This document shows, in pieces, positions 41,829 through 50,466 of a stretch of DNA of 64,000 bases. The translations under genes were made by a program, and so were the position numbers. Location: contig NZ_JAJCIC010000009.1 in the NCBI RefSeq assembly GCF_020554865.1, positions 1 to 64,000 on the forward strand. The letters run 5' to 3'. The first letter of the stretch is position 1. Each line of letters begins with the position of its first letter. The notes below the pieces were generated by a model. That model made no database searches. It saw only the letters and a program-made list of their open reading frames with translations, and was not told the origin of the DNA. This DNA is from Lacrimispora sp. 210928-DFI.3.58 (GTDB lineage: Bacteria; Bacillota; Clostridia; Lachnospirales; Lachnospiraceae).

Positions 41829-41857
41829 TTGGAGTCAGGGGAAAATTATGTTATACT
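41829..41857 (+). promoter_or_regulatory. Promoter of the CsaA-like/(p)ppGpp synthetase/GNAT operon
   Basis: TTGGAG (41829-41834), 17-base spacer, TATACT (41852-41857), about 195 bases before the first start codon. The leader shows no gene. Confidence 0.5.
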
Positions 41858-42050
41858 TATGAGTAAATGTACTCTCGGAATCTTTCCTGCACTCGCTTTT
41901 GCGGCTGATTTTCCGCCGGCCGCATCCAAATTTCATTGATGCATGCGCTGCGTACGCCTCAAAAATATGGGCACAACTGACAAAAAATCATCTCACAAAA
42001 TCGGGCACAAAGAGACTCCGGGAGTATATGGAAAAGGGAGGATGGGAATT

Positions 42051-42380
42051 ATGATCACAATAGAGGATTTTGATAAGATCGATATGCGCATTGGCACCAT
42101 TGTGGAGGCATCTGTGAACAAGAGAGCCAGGAAGCCGGCCTACAGGCTGGTGATCGATTTTGGAGGGGAGCTTGGAGTGAAAATGTCCTCGGCCCAGGTG
42201 ACAGCCTGCTATCAGCCGGAGGATCTGGTGGGCAGGCAGGTAGTGGGAGTGGTGAACTTCCCGTCCATCAGGATCGGAGATGTAAAGAGCGAGGTGCTGG
42301 TACTGGGGAGTGATTCGGAGCAGGGGATCGTGCTCTTAGGACCATCAGAGAAGGTGAAAAATGGGGACCGCATCTGCTGA
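42051..42380 (+). CDS. CsaA-like tRNA-binding-domain protein
   Basis: 109 residues, the full length of CsaA-type proteins, an EMAP-II/Trbp111-like OB fold: FDKIDMRIGTIVEASVNKRARKPAYRL, split around residues 5-31, and VVGVVNFPSIRIGDVKSEVLVLG. ATG 42051 follows GGGAGG; upstream in-frame ATGs lack spacing. CsaA homologues bind tRNA and have been proposed as export chaperones. It opens a three-gene operon. Confidence 0.88.
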   Translation: MITIEDFDKIDMRIGTIVEASVNKRARKPAYRLVIDFGGELGVKMSSAQVTACYQPEDLVGRQVVGVVNFPSIRIGDVKSEVLVLGSDSEQGIVLLGPSEKVKNGDRIC

Positions 42381-42444
42381 TAAGCGGCTGGTACAGGGGG
42401 ATTCGCATACCGGTATACCCCAAATTCAGGAAAGAGGGATAGCA

Positions 42445-43302
42445 ATGATCAACCGGGAAGCTTTTTTCAGAGAATATAACATGGAACAGGAGGAATTTGA
42501 GGCGGCTGGGATCTCCTGGGAGGAGCTGGCAGCCATCTATGACAATTACCTGTCAATGGAGGAGGAATTAAAGAGCATTGGCAAGGATTTTGTCAATGAC
42601 TATCTCTATGATATCGAGAAAGCCGGGATCCACTCCTACCGCTACAGGACAAAGGATCCCGGCCATCTTCTGGAAAAGATCATCCGCAAGAGGAATGAGC
42701 ATCCGGAGCGCTTTGCCAGGATCGACAGGACGAATTTCTACAAATATATTACGGACCTGATCGGTATCCGGGTATTCTTTTTGTACCGTGAGGACTGGAT
42801 CTATTTTCACCGCTATATCACCACGGTGTTTGAAAATGATCCCGGCCTGTATGTGGAAAACAGGATCGATGATTTTGATGAGGACAAGAGCCACTACTAT
42901 ATTGCGGAGCGCCCCAAGGTCTACCGCAGAAACGGCGACAGCAGGATCTATGATGAAAGCCTGATCGATATTAAGTCGGACGGCATTTACCGTTCTCTCC
43001 ATTATATCATTAAGTACAAGGGCTATTATGTGGAGATCCAGGGAAGGACCCTGTTTGAGGAGGGCTGGAGCGAGATCGACCATGATATCGTATATCCCTA
43101 TTTTAAGGATGATGTGATGTTAAAAGATTTTTCTACTCTTTTAAACCGTTTGTCCGGTATGGCGGATGAGATGAGCTCCTATTTCCGAAGGATGCGCAGC
43201 GCAAAGGAGGAATGGGAGCGCCAGATAGAGGAAGCAGAGAGCAAGGGAAAAACAGAGAGAGAGGATCGTCAGAATGATCAGATTTGCGAAAATGGAGGAT
43301 GA
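42445..43302 (+). CDS. RelA/SpoT-domain GTP pyrophosphokinase (small synthetase-like)
   Basis: 285 residues with a synthetase domain only, no HD hydrolase or TGS: YRYRTKDPGHLLEKIIRK, DLIGIRVFFLYREDWIYFH and RSLHYIIKYKGYYVEIQGRT carry the ATP- and GTP-contact residues. A coiled C-terminus (EMSSYFRRMRSAKEEWERQI) is typical of small alarmone synthetases. It makes (p)ppGpp or pppApp-like alarmones under stress. It overlaps the acetyltransferase gene by 29 bases. Confidence 0.85.
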   Translation: MINREAFFREYNMEQEEFEAAGISWEELAAIYDNYLSMEEELKSIGKDFVNDYLYDIEKAGIHSYRYRTKDPGHLLEKIIRKRNEHPERFARIDRTNFYKYITDLIGIRVFFLYREDWIYFHRYITTVFENDPGLYVENRIDDFDEDKSHYYIAERPKVYRRNGDSRIYDESLIDIKSDGIYRSLHYIIKYKGYYVEIQGRTLFEEGWSEIDHDIVYPYFKDDVMLKDFSTLLNRLSGMADEMSSYFRRMRSAKEEWERQIEEAESKGKTEREDRQNDQICENGG

Positions 43303-43696
43303 GCCGTACATTTACAGGCTTCTCTGTGAACTGGAGGGGGAAGAGTTAGACAGGGAGGGCTTTGAGCGGACGTTTTTAGAATATGAGAAGCTTCCGGGAT
43401 ATTTCTGCTTGGCTGCAGAGGAAAATGGCAGTGTGGCGGGGATCCTCACCCTGCGGACCGGCCCCATGCTCTGCCGGGCAGGGAGGATCGGGGAGATCGT
43501 AGAATTTGTAGTGGATCAGGAGCTGCGCTCCCAGGGGATCGGCCACAGCCTGTTTGAGGAGGCAAGGGCCATCGCCATACAGGAGGGCTGTGTGAGGCTG
43601 GAGGTGTCCAGCAACAAGGTGCGTACCGGGGCTCATCGGTTTTATGAGCGGGAGGGGATGGCACAGAGCCATTACAAATTTGTCCAGCTGCTGTGA
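43274..43696 (+). CDS. GNAT-family N-acetyltransferase
   Basis: 140 residues. GEIVEFVVDQELRSQGIGHSLFEEA gives the acetyl-CoA motif A (R-x-x-G-x-G/A-like RSQGIG), and GAHRFYEREGM motif B. It starts within the synthetase gene, so translation is coupled. Substrate unknown. Confidence 0.88.
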   Translation: MIRFAKMEDEPYIYRLLCELEGEELDREGFERTFLEYEKLPGYFCLAAEENGSVAGILTLRTGPMLCRAGRIGEIVEFVVDQELRSQGIGHSLFEEARAIAIQEGCVRLEVSSNKVRTGAHRFYEREGMAQSHYKFVQLL

Positions 43697-43816
43697 GACA
43701 GAGCCCGCGTATCTCGATAGGCAGGCGGTCTGTCAGTTTGTTTACCAGCGTTTTCCCTCTGATAAAAGCAGCCCGCCCAGGGTCAGAAGGATGCTGCTTT
43801 TGGCATTCTTAACAGG

Positions 43817-43864
43817 AATCCCCGGAACAGCCCCATGGGATGGAGGAGGGCTATTCCGGGGATT
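43817..43864. terminator. Bidirectional terminator between GNAT and MarR genes
   Basis: Arms 43817-43833 and 43848-43864 form a 17-pair stem with one mismatch (AATCCCCGGAA at the base). A short T-rich stretch follows on the plus strand. Confidence 0.75.
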
Positions 43865-43866
43865 GT

Positions 43867-44322
43867 TTATTGCGGCTGTTGAGGTTTAAAAGCGGAAACT
43901 TCCAGGTTTTTACAGATCCTTTGAAGCATTTCGGAAAGCTGTTCCATTTCTTCCGGGGAAAAGCCTTCCCAGATACGGTCGTCTACAAAGGAAAGGACCT
44001 GCTGTACCTTGAAAGCAGCCTCCCGCCCATGGTCTGTGAGGCAGATGGAGAAGGAGCGGCGGCAGCCGGGGTCCCGCTCCCGGACAAGATATCCGGTATC
44101 CTCCAGGCGGTCAATAGCCCGCGATATGGTAGTGACATCAATATGGCAGAGGTCAGCCAGCTCCTTCTGGGAAATGTGGTCCCGCACAAGGAGGGTTTCC
44201 AAAACTCTGGCCTGCCCCTGACCAAAGGTAAGGCCTATCTGGGAAAAATATGGATGGAGGATGTTCTTGCGTGCCTTTTCGCATTTTACCATTAAACGGC
44301 GTATGTTACTTTTTTCTATCAT
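43867..44322 (-). CDS. MarR-family transcriptional regulator
   Basis: 151 residues. The winged HTH (GQARVLETLLVRDHISQKEL, DVTTISRAIDRLEDTGYLVR) and wing RERDPGCRRSFSICLTDHG are typical. The start is taken at 44322 (MIEKSN); 13 codons upstream lie in the exporter gene's 3' gap without a ribosome site. It is last in a minus-strand operon after two ABC exporter genes and most likely represses that operon through the palindrome at 48003-48026, responding to a drug or metabolite. Confidence 0.9.
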   Translation of the reverse strand: MIEKSNIRRLMVKCEKARKNILHPYFSQIGLTFGQGQARVLETLLVRDHISQKELADLCHIDVTTISRAIDRLEDTGYLVRERDPGCRRSFSICLTDHGREAAFKVQQVLSFVDDRIWEGFSPEEMEQLSEMLQRICKNLEVSAFKPQQPQ

Positions 44323-44347
44323 AATGATTCTCTCACTTTCTGGCCTT

Positions 44348-46243
44348 CTATTCCAACTCAAACATGCCGGTGTACAGCTGATAATACCGCCCCTTCTGCT
44401 TTAACAGCTCCTCATGGCTTCCACGCTCCATGATCTCACCCTTTTCCAGCACCATGATAGCCTCAGAGCGGCGTACCGTGGAAAGCCTGTGGGCGATGAC
44501 GAATACGGTCCTTCCCTCCATCAGGGCGTCCATGCCGGTCTCAATGAGTTTTTCGGTCCTGGTGTCAATGGAACTGGTGGCCTCGTCAAGGATCAGCACA
44601 GGAGGGCGGGAGATGGCAGCCCTTGCAATGGCCAGAAGCTGCCTCTGTCCCTGGGACAGGTTGGCGCCGTCGCTGTGGAGCATGGTATCATAACCCTGAG
44701 GCAGGCGGCGGATAAAGGAGTGGGCGTTTGCGATACGGGCAGCCATCCTGATGTCCTCATCCGTGGCATTCAGCCGTCCGTAGCGGATATTGTCCGCAAT
44801 GGTTCCCGTAAATAAATGGGTATCCTGGATCACCATGGAAAGGGAGCGGCGCAGGTCGTCCTTTTTGATCTTTCGTATGTCAATGCCGTCATAGGTGATC
44901 ATGCCGCCATCGATCTCATAAAAGCGGTTGATCAGATTGATGATCGTAGTTTTTCCGGCACCGGTGGAGCCCACAAAGGCGATCTTCTGGCCGGGCTTTG
45001 CGTAGAGGCTGATCCCGTTTAAGATCCGCTTTTCCGGTGTGTAGCCGAACACCACATGTTCAAAGCGTACATCGCCGCGCAGGGGGATGAGTCGGGAGGA
45101 CTGCCGCAGGGGTTCCCGCTGCCTGCTGTCAGGCTCATCCGCGTCTGAGGGCACCTTCCACGCAAATTTTCCGGTAAAGCTTTCGCATTCCGTAAGAGCT
45201 CCGTCCTCTGCTTCCTTTACATTGCAGAGAGTTACAGCTCCCTCATCGATCTCCGGCTTTTCATCCATCATATCAAAAATGCGCTCTGCGCCGGAAAGGG
45301 CGGCTAAAAGGAAGTTGATCTGCTGTGTAAACTGGTTCATGGGCATGGCGCTCTGGCGCACATAGACAAGATAGGAGGCCAGGGTGCCCAGATCGATCAG
45401 GCCGGACAGTGCAAAGAGGCCGCCTGCACAGGCTGACAATGCGTAATTAATATAAGAAAGAGATACAATGGTGGGCACGGTCATGCCAGAGTAGGAGAGA
45501 GCCCTTGTGGCCGCTGTGCGGTAGGCCTCATTTCTGCGGCAGAACTCCTCAAAATCCTTTGCCTCGTGGTTAAATACCTTTTCCACCTTCTGGCCTGTCA
45601 CCATTTCCTCCACAAAGCCGTTGATGCTTCCAAGATACTGCTGCTGGAGGTTAAAATACTTCTTGCTGCGCCTGCTGTTGTAGCGCACGAACAGGAACAT
45701 GGCAGCCAGGAACACCATAACGATGAGAGACAGCCGAAGGCTTAATACAAGGAGCATGGTAAGCGTGCCGACGACAGTGATAAAGCTCTGGATCAGCATG
45801 GCAAAGCTGCTGTTTAACGCCTCGCTTATGGTATCCACGTCATTGGTAAAACGGCTCATGAGCTCCCCATGGGTATGGGCGTCAAAATAGGATAGGGGCA
45901 GCTTCTGGGTATGGGAAAACAGATCGGAGCGGATCTCCTTTACCACCTGTTGGGAAATGTGGACCATCATCTGATTGTAGGCCAGACAGGAGAGTGCACC
46001 GCACAGGTACAGGATTCCCATGAGAGCGATCATCCGTACAAGCCCAGGTATGTCTCCCGGCAGGATATACTGGTTGATGACAGGCTTTAGGAGATAGGTC
46101 CCAAGAATACCTGCCATGCTGCTGACAGCTACTAAAAGGGCGATGACCAGCATGTACCACTTGTGGCGGCCTAAGTATCCCAGCATGGTGAGCAGGGCCT
46201 TTTTTGTGTTCTTTGGACGGCTGAAGCTAGTGGTCTTTGCCAT
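44348..46243 (-). CDS. Heterodimeric ABC exporter, subunit with canonical ATP site
   Basis: 631 residues: a six-helix type IV membrane domain (1-320), a roughly 60-residue insert rich in acidic residues, and an ATPase domain. Walker A is GSTGAGKTT, the signature LSQGQRQ, Walker B VLILDEATSSID with its catalytic Glu. It joins the upstream gene's product, which has an Asp at that place, to form an LmrCD/TM287-288-like multidrug or lipid exporter. Its start overlaps the upstream gene's stop (TAATG). Confidence 0.92.
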   Translation of the reverse strand: MAKTTSFSRPKNTKKALLTMLGYLGRHKWYMLVIALLVAVSSMAGILGTYLLKPVINQYILPGDIPGLVRMIALMGILYLCGALSCLAYNQMMVHISQQVVKEIRSDLFSHTQKLPLSYFDAHTHGELMSRFTNDVDTISEALNSSFAMLIQSFITVVGTLTMLLVLSLRLSLIVMVFLAAMFLFVRYNSRRSKKYFNLQQQYLGSINGFVEEMVTGQKVEKVFNHEAKDFEEFCRRNEAYRTAATRALSYSGMTVPTIVSLSYINYALSACAGGLFALSGLIDLGTLASYLVYVRQSAMPMNQFTQQINFLLAALSGAERIFDMMDEKPEIDEGAVTLCNVKEAEDGALTECESFTGKFAWKVPSDADEPDSRQREPLRQSSRLIPLRGDVRFEHVVFGYTPEKRILNGISLYAKPGQKIAFVGSTGAGKTTIINLINRFYEIDGGMITYDGIDIRKIKKDDLRRSLSMVIQDTHLFTGTIADNIRYGRLNATDEDIRMAARIANAHSFIRRLPQGYDTMLHSDGANLSQGQRQLLAIARAAISRPPVLILDEATSSIDTRTEKLIETGMDALMEGRTVFVIAHRLSTVRRSEAIMVLEKGEIMERGSHEELLKQKGRYYQLYTGMFELE

Positions 46244-47967
46244 TACAGATTTCCTCCTTCCTGCTGGGAATAATAGATCTCCTGGTAAATGGAGTTGGAG
46301 GCAAGGAGCTCTTCGTGTGTTCCCTGGCCTGCCAGCCTTCCGTCCTCCAGGATCAGGATCTGGTCTGCATGGATGACAGAGGTAATGCGCTGGGCAATGA
46401 TGATCTTTGTGGTATCAGGAAGGCTTTCTGCCAGTCCCTGCTGGATCTTTGCCTCTGTGGCTGTATCTACGGCGCTGGTGGAATCATCCAGGATCAGCAC
46501 CTTGGGTGCCTTTAAGACAGCTCTTGCAATGCAGAGGCGCTGCTTCTGGCCTCCCGACACATTGACGCCGCCCTGGCCCAGGTCTGTGTCAAGGCCATTC
46601 TCCAGGCGGGAGAGAAACTCATCCACACAGGCAATGGAGCAGGCTCTTGCGATCTCCTCCTCTGTGGCGTCCTCCTTGCCCCAGAGCAGGTTTTCCCTTA
46701 CTGTACCGGAAAACAGGGTGTTTTTCTGGAGCACCATGGCGATGGAATCCCTGAGACCCTTAAGGGGATACTCATATACCGGATAGCCGTCCACCCATAC
46801 AGTTCCCTCCGTTGCCTCATAGAGCCTGGGGATCAGCTGCACCAGGGTGGTCTTGGCGGCTCCTGTCTGTCCAAGGATCCCCACTGTCTGTCCGGGCTTT
46901 ATATGGAAGGAGATGTCAGTGAGCACATGCTCCTTTGCATTCAGATTGTATTTAAAAGAAACATGTTCAAAACGGATATCCCCCTTTGTTACCCGGATAT
47001 CCTGAGCCCTGTCCTCCTTGATGTCGATCTCTTCATCCAGTACCTCGGTAATGCGCTTCCAGGAGGCCAAAGCCCTGGTTGTCATAAGGAAGACGTTGGA
47101 GAACATCATAAGGGAGTTTAAGACCTGGAGCACATAGCTTAAAAAGCCTGTAAGCTCCCCTACCTTAATGCCGCCAATGCTTGTGAGCTTTCCGCCAAAC
47201 CACAGGATCGCCAGGATGGTGGAATACATGACAAACTGCATGGCAGGCATGTTGAGGGCAGCCAGGCGGAAGGAATTTTCTGCTGTATGCTGGAGGTTTT
47301 CATTGACCTCCTCAAATTTGCTGATCTCATGACCGCCGCGGACGTAAGATTTCACTACACGGATGGCGGTCAGATTTTCCTGGATAATGCGGTTTACCAT
47401 ATCGATGGAGCCCTGCATCACTGTGTAAAGAGGGCGCACATGGCTGATGATGAGAAAGAGCAGGAAGCCCAGGGTGGGCGCAGCTACCAGAAATACTGTG
47501 GCCAGCTTTGGATTGATGAGAAAGGAGGCTGTCATGGCAGTGAGCATCATGGCAGGGGAGCGGAAGCCCGGCCGCATGCTGGTGGACACGGTGTTCTGAA
47601 TGGCCGTCACATCGCTTGTGAGCCTTGTCACAAGGGAGGAGGAGCTGAAATGATCCGTATTTGCAAAGGAAAACTGCTGGAGCTTTGCAAACTGTGCCTT
47701 CCTGATCTCGGCTCCCAGCCCCTGACCGCATCTGGCCGCATAGATGGCCGAGCCCTGGCCCAGTACAAGGGATATGAGAGCCAGGAGGATCATCTGGATC
47801 CCTCTGGTAATAATATACCGCCTGTCCCCGTTTGCCACCCCAATATCTACAATGGAAGCCATCACCAGAGGGATGACAAGCTCAAACACGGTTTCGGCTT
47901 CAATACACAGTATGGCCAGAATGGCGTCCTTTTTGTAGGGCTTTAGGTAGGAAAAAAAGCGCTTCAT
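46243..47967 (-). CDS. Heterodimeric ABC exporter, subunit with degenerate ATP site
   Basis: 574 residues starting at 47967 (MKRFFSYLKPYKKD) after GGGAGGA; a longer frame to 48069 crosses the promoter. Six membrane helices are followed by an ATPase domain with Walker A GQTGAAKTT, signature VSGGQKQR and Walker B VLILDDSTSAVD, where Asp replaces the catalytic Glu. This is the degenerate half typical of heterodimeric exporters. First gene of the MarR-controlled operon. Confidence 0.92.
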   Translation of the reverse strand: MKRFFSYLKPYKKDAILAILCIEAETVFELVIPLVMASIVDIGVANGDRRYIITRGIQMILLALISLVLGQGSAIYAARCGQGLGAEIRKAQFAKLQQFSFANTDHFSSSSLVTRLTSDVTAIQNTVSTSMRPGFRSPAMMLTAMTASFLINPKLATVFLVAAPTLGFLLFLIISHVRPLYTVMQGSIDMVNRIIQENLTAIRVVKSYVRGGHEISKFEEVNENLQHTAENSFRLAALNMPAMQFVMYSTILAILWFGGKLTSIGGIKVGELTGFLSYVLQVLNSLMMFSNVFLMTTRALASWKRITEVLDEEIDIKEDRAQDIRVTKGDIRFEHVSFKYNLNAKEHVLTDISFHIKPGQTVGILGQTGAAKTTLVQLIPRLYEATEGTVWVDGYPVYEYPLKGLRDSIAMVLQKNTLFSGTVRENLLWGKEDATEEEIARACSIACVDEFLSRLENGLDTDLGQGGVNVSGGQKQRLCIARAVLKAPKVLILDDSTSAVDTATEAKIQQGLAESLPDTTKIIIAQRITSVIHADQILILEDGRLAGQGTHEELLASNSIYQEIYYSQQEGGNL

Positions 47968-48002
47968 AAAAATTCCTCCCGGATGAAAATAAGTTGCAAC
48001 TG

Positions 48003-48051
48003 CAATAGTTGCAGATACAACTATTGTATGTACATTTATAGGAAATGTCAA
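48003..48051 (-). promoter_or_regulatory. Promoter and MarR operator of the ABC exporter operon
   Basis: On the minus strand -35 TTGACA (48051-48046), 17-base spacer, -10 TACAAT (48028-48023). A perfect dyad with arms CAATAGTTG (48003-48011) and CAACTATTG (48018-48026) overlaps the -10 and RNA start. A further GTTGCAAC palindrome lies just beyond it. This is the expected layout for repression by the operon's own MarR. Confidence 0.82.
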
Positions 48052-48095
48052 TAGCATGCAAAAACTCAAGAGGCAGAAAAAAATACACGCAGCAA

Positions 48096-48141
48096 AAAAC
48101 GGCCCTCCGTCCTGCTGCTGCAGGCTTCGGAGGGCTGTTTT
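48096..48141 (-). terminator. Strong minus-strand terminator with no visible upstream gene
   Basis: AAAACGGCCCTCCG (48096-48109) pairs with CGGAGGGCTGTTTT (48128-48141), one G-U pair, and on the minus strand a run of six T follows. Between 48142 and 48425 I see no credible gene on either strand. Confidence 0.7.
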
Positions 48142-48425
48142 CAGGTTTTACAGATAAAACCAGAAGGATTTTTTCTTTTGTATCTGCTTGGAGATATCGT
48201 CTTTGGTACAAATGAATCAGCTGGCAGGGGGTATGGCTCCGGTTGTGTGATGGAGTGTAATGCAAAAAGGAATTTCGTTTCTCTGCCGCGCGCCTTTCGA
48301 AAGCCGCGGCTTTCTCTTATGGAAACGTTTGGCCGGAACGCCGGTCCCTTTCAGCCTGCTTTTCATCCGTTCATAAGGTTAATGCAGAAGCGGGCTGTTT
48401 TATTGCAAAAATCCTCTGCCTCTTC

Positions 48426-48454
48426 TTGCCAGCCCTGGTAATCTGTGATAATAT
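48426..48454 (+). promoter_or_regulatory. Promoter overlapping family 2 repeat K
   Basis: TTGCCA (48426-48431), 17-base spacer, TAATAT (48449-48454). Transcription would begin at the first hairpin of repeat K and run toward the TauE/SafE gene. Confidence 0.55.
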
Positions 48455-48548
48455 GGGTTATCAGAAGCCGCAAAGCGGGTTCTGATAAAAGGCGCAGCAA
48501 GCGCCGTAAATCTGATTACAGGGTTCGCGCAGCGGTTCCTGTAATATA
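48443..48548 (+). repeat. Family 2 structured repeat, copy K
   Basis: Hairpin 1: TATCAGAA-g-CCGC (48459-48471), AAA, GCGG-g-TTCTGATA (48475-48487). Hairpin 2: GGCGC-AGCAA-GCGCC. Hairpin 3: ATTACAGG (48515-48522) with CCTGTAAT (48538-48545). Loop and linker bases match copy J while stems covary. Confidence 0.78.
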
Positions 48549-48575
48549 CGTTATCAGAGACTGCAGAAAGTTTGG

Positions 48576-48693
48576 TTACAATGAAGGTCCTGCCGCCGGA
48601 TAGGCGGCATGTATTCAGGTATGCCAAATGTGCCCGCCAGGTTTTCATGATGTGGCAGCGCGTCCGCTGCCGGGCGCATGCAGGCTTACAATG
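48576..48693 (-). repeat. Family 1 structured repeat, copy G (reverse orientation)
   Basis: Bounded by TTACAATG at both ends. In the family orientation its inner hairpin is GCAGCG-GACG-CGCTGC, a compensated variant of the GGCGG/CCGCC seen in copy B. It starts 28 bases after repeat K. Confidence 0.83.
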
Positions 48694-48720
48694 AAAGAAA
48701 TACAGAAGAGGAAACAAATC

Positions 48721-49476
48721 ATGATACCCTATCTGATCGTGTGCCCGCTGGTATTTTTGGCTGGCCTGGTGGATTCCATTGCAGGCGGAGGCGGGCTTAT
48801 TTCATTACCAGCCTATATGATCGCAGGGGTTCCGGCCCATGTGGCGCTGGGAACCAACAAGACAAGTTCATCTATGGGAACAACGGTTTCTATGATACGG
48901 CTGGCAAAGCACGGATACTTGAAGGGAATGCTTCTGACCGCAGCCTGTGTTGCGGTGGCTGCTGTCACAGGCTCAGCTCTGGGCGCACACCTGGCTCTGA
49001 TGGTGCCGGATTCTGTGATCAGGCATATGATGATCGTGGTACTTCCTGTGACAGCCTACTATGTGCTCCGCAGGAAAAATATGGAGAGCACGGAGAAACT
49101 GGGAGAAATTTCCAAACAAAAAATGGCGGCCATCTGCATCGGAGCTGCCTTTTTCATCGGAGGCTATGACGGCTTCTATGGGCCGGGCACGGGAACCTTT
49201 CTGCTGCTCATACTCACGGGAGCTGCCCATATGGATACCAGAAACGCCTCCGCCCTCACGAAGGTGACAAATCTTTCCTCCAACCTGGCAGCCATGGCAA
49301 CCTTTGTCCTGACAGGAAATGTCAATTTCCGCCTGGGAGTGGCAGCAGGCCTTTGCTCCATTGCAGGGAATTATCTGGGGGCAGGGCTGGTGGTGAAGAG
49401 CGGACAGAGGATCGTCCGGCCTGTGGTGCTGGTGGTGCTGGGGATACTTTTTGTGAAGATACTAAGCGGCAATTGA
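48721..49476 (+). CDS. TauE/SafE-family sulfite/anion exporter
   Basis: 251 residues with about eight membrane helices in two halves. GLVDSIAGGGGLISLPAY and the mirrored GGYDGFYGPGTGTFLLL are the two family signatures. ATG 48721 with GAAGAGG is preferred over 48691, which lies in repeat G. It exports sulfite, sulfoacetate or another organic or sulfur anion; sulfide/sulfite from cysteine breakdown is a possible cargo but this is a guess. Confidence 0.88.
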   Translation: MIPYLIVCPLVFLAGLVDSIAGGGGLISLPAYMIAGVPAHVALGTNKTSSSMGTTVSMIRLAKHGYLKGMLLTAACVAVAAVTGSALGAHLALMVPDSVIRHMMIVVLPVTAYYVLRRKNMESTEKLGEISKQKMAAICIGAAFFIGGYDGFYGPGTGTFLLLILTGAAHMDTRNASALTKVTNLSSNLAAMATFVLTGNVNFRLGVAAGLCSIAGNYLGAGLVVKSGQRIVRPVVLVVLGILFVKILSGN

Positions 49477-49495
49477 TCAGGAACGGAGAATGTAT

Positions 49496-50452
49496 ATGAA
49501 GTGGAAAAAATTTACACTGACCACCACCACAGAGGCAGTGGACTTGGTCAGCAGCATGTTTGATGACATCGGTATTGAAGGAATTGAGATCGAGGACAAT
49601 GTGCCTTTGACAGAGAAGGAGACAAAGGGCATGTTCATTGACATCCTTCCGGAGCTTCCGCCGGATGAGGGCATTGCAAAGGTGAGCTTCTATCTGGATG
49701 ATGATGTGGATACCGGTGAAATGTTAAAAAAGGTGGAGGAAGGCTTAGATGAGCTGGCCCTGTTTGTGGATCTGGGAGCCAGGACGATAACCGCCTCCGA
49801 GACAGAGGACAAGGACTGGATCAACAACTGGAAGCAGTATTTTAAGCCCTTCACGGTTGACGATATCCTGATAAAGCCCACCTGGGAGACCATACCGGAG
49901 GAGCACAAGGACAAGCTCCTTATCCAGATCGATCCCGGCACAGCCTTTGGCACGGGCATGCACGAGACCACCCAGCTCTGCATCCGCCAGCTTAAGAAAT
50001 ATGTGGAGGATACCAGCCTGGTGCTGGATGTGGGAACAGGAAGCGGTATTTTGGGGATCACGGCCTTAAAGCTGGGGGCAGGGGAGGTCTGGGGAACGGA
50101 CCTGGATGAAAATGCCATCACGGCTGTGGGAGAGAACCTGGAGGCCAACGGCATTTCCACAGAGAAGTTCCATGTGCTCCAGGGAAATATCATTGATGAT
50201 AAGGCCGTCAAGGACTGGGCAGGATATGAGAAGTACGATATTGTGGCTGCCAATATCCTGGCAGATGTCATCATCCTGCTGGTAAAGGAGATCCCGGCCC
50301 ATTTAAAGAAGGGCGGTTACTTCATCACCTCCGGCATTATCAATATGAAGGAGGAGGCCGTAAGGGCTGCCTTTGCAGAGAGTGAGGAGCTGGAGGTAGT
50401 GGAGGTCACCTACCAGGGAGAGTGGGTGTCCGTGACAGCAAGAAGGGTGTAG
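49496..50452 (+). CDS. prmA: Ribosomal protein L11 methyltransferase PrmA
   Basis: 318 residues. An N-terminal recognition domain (to about 110) is followed by a class I methyltransferase domain: IDPGTAFGTGMHETTQLC, VLDVGTGSGILGITALKLGA (SAM motif I) and VAANILADVI (post-motif IV). It trimethylates ribosomal protein L11. ATG 49496 fits CGGAG spacing better than 49490. It precedes rsmE by 14 bases, the usual pairing. Confidence 0.95.
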   Translation: MKWKKFTLTTTTEAVDLVSSMFDDIGIEGIEIEDNVPLTEKETKGMFIDILPELPPDEGIAKVSFYLDDDVDTGEMLKKVEEGLDELALFVDLGARTITASETEDKDWINNWKQYFKPFTVDDILIKPTWETIPEEHKDKLLIQIDPGTAFGTGMHETTQLCIRQLKKYVEDTSLVLDVGTGSGILGITALKLGAGEVWGTDLDENAITAVGENLEANGISTEKFHVLQGNIIDDKAVKDWAGYEKYDIVAANILADVIILLVKEIPAHLKKGGYFITSGIINMKEEAVRAAFAESEELEVVEVTYQGEWVSVTARRV

Positions 50453-50466
50453 CAGGGGGCCCATAT

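Noticed and set aside
47287..47946. 219-residue plus-strand frame opposite the ABC exporter gene
   Set aside because: Shadow of a well-supported gene, with His/Gly-rich composition and no ribosome site.
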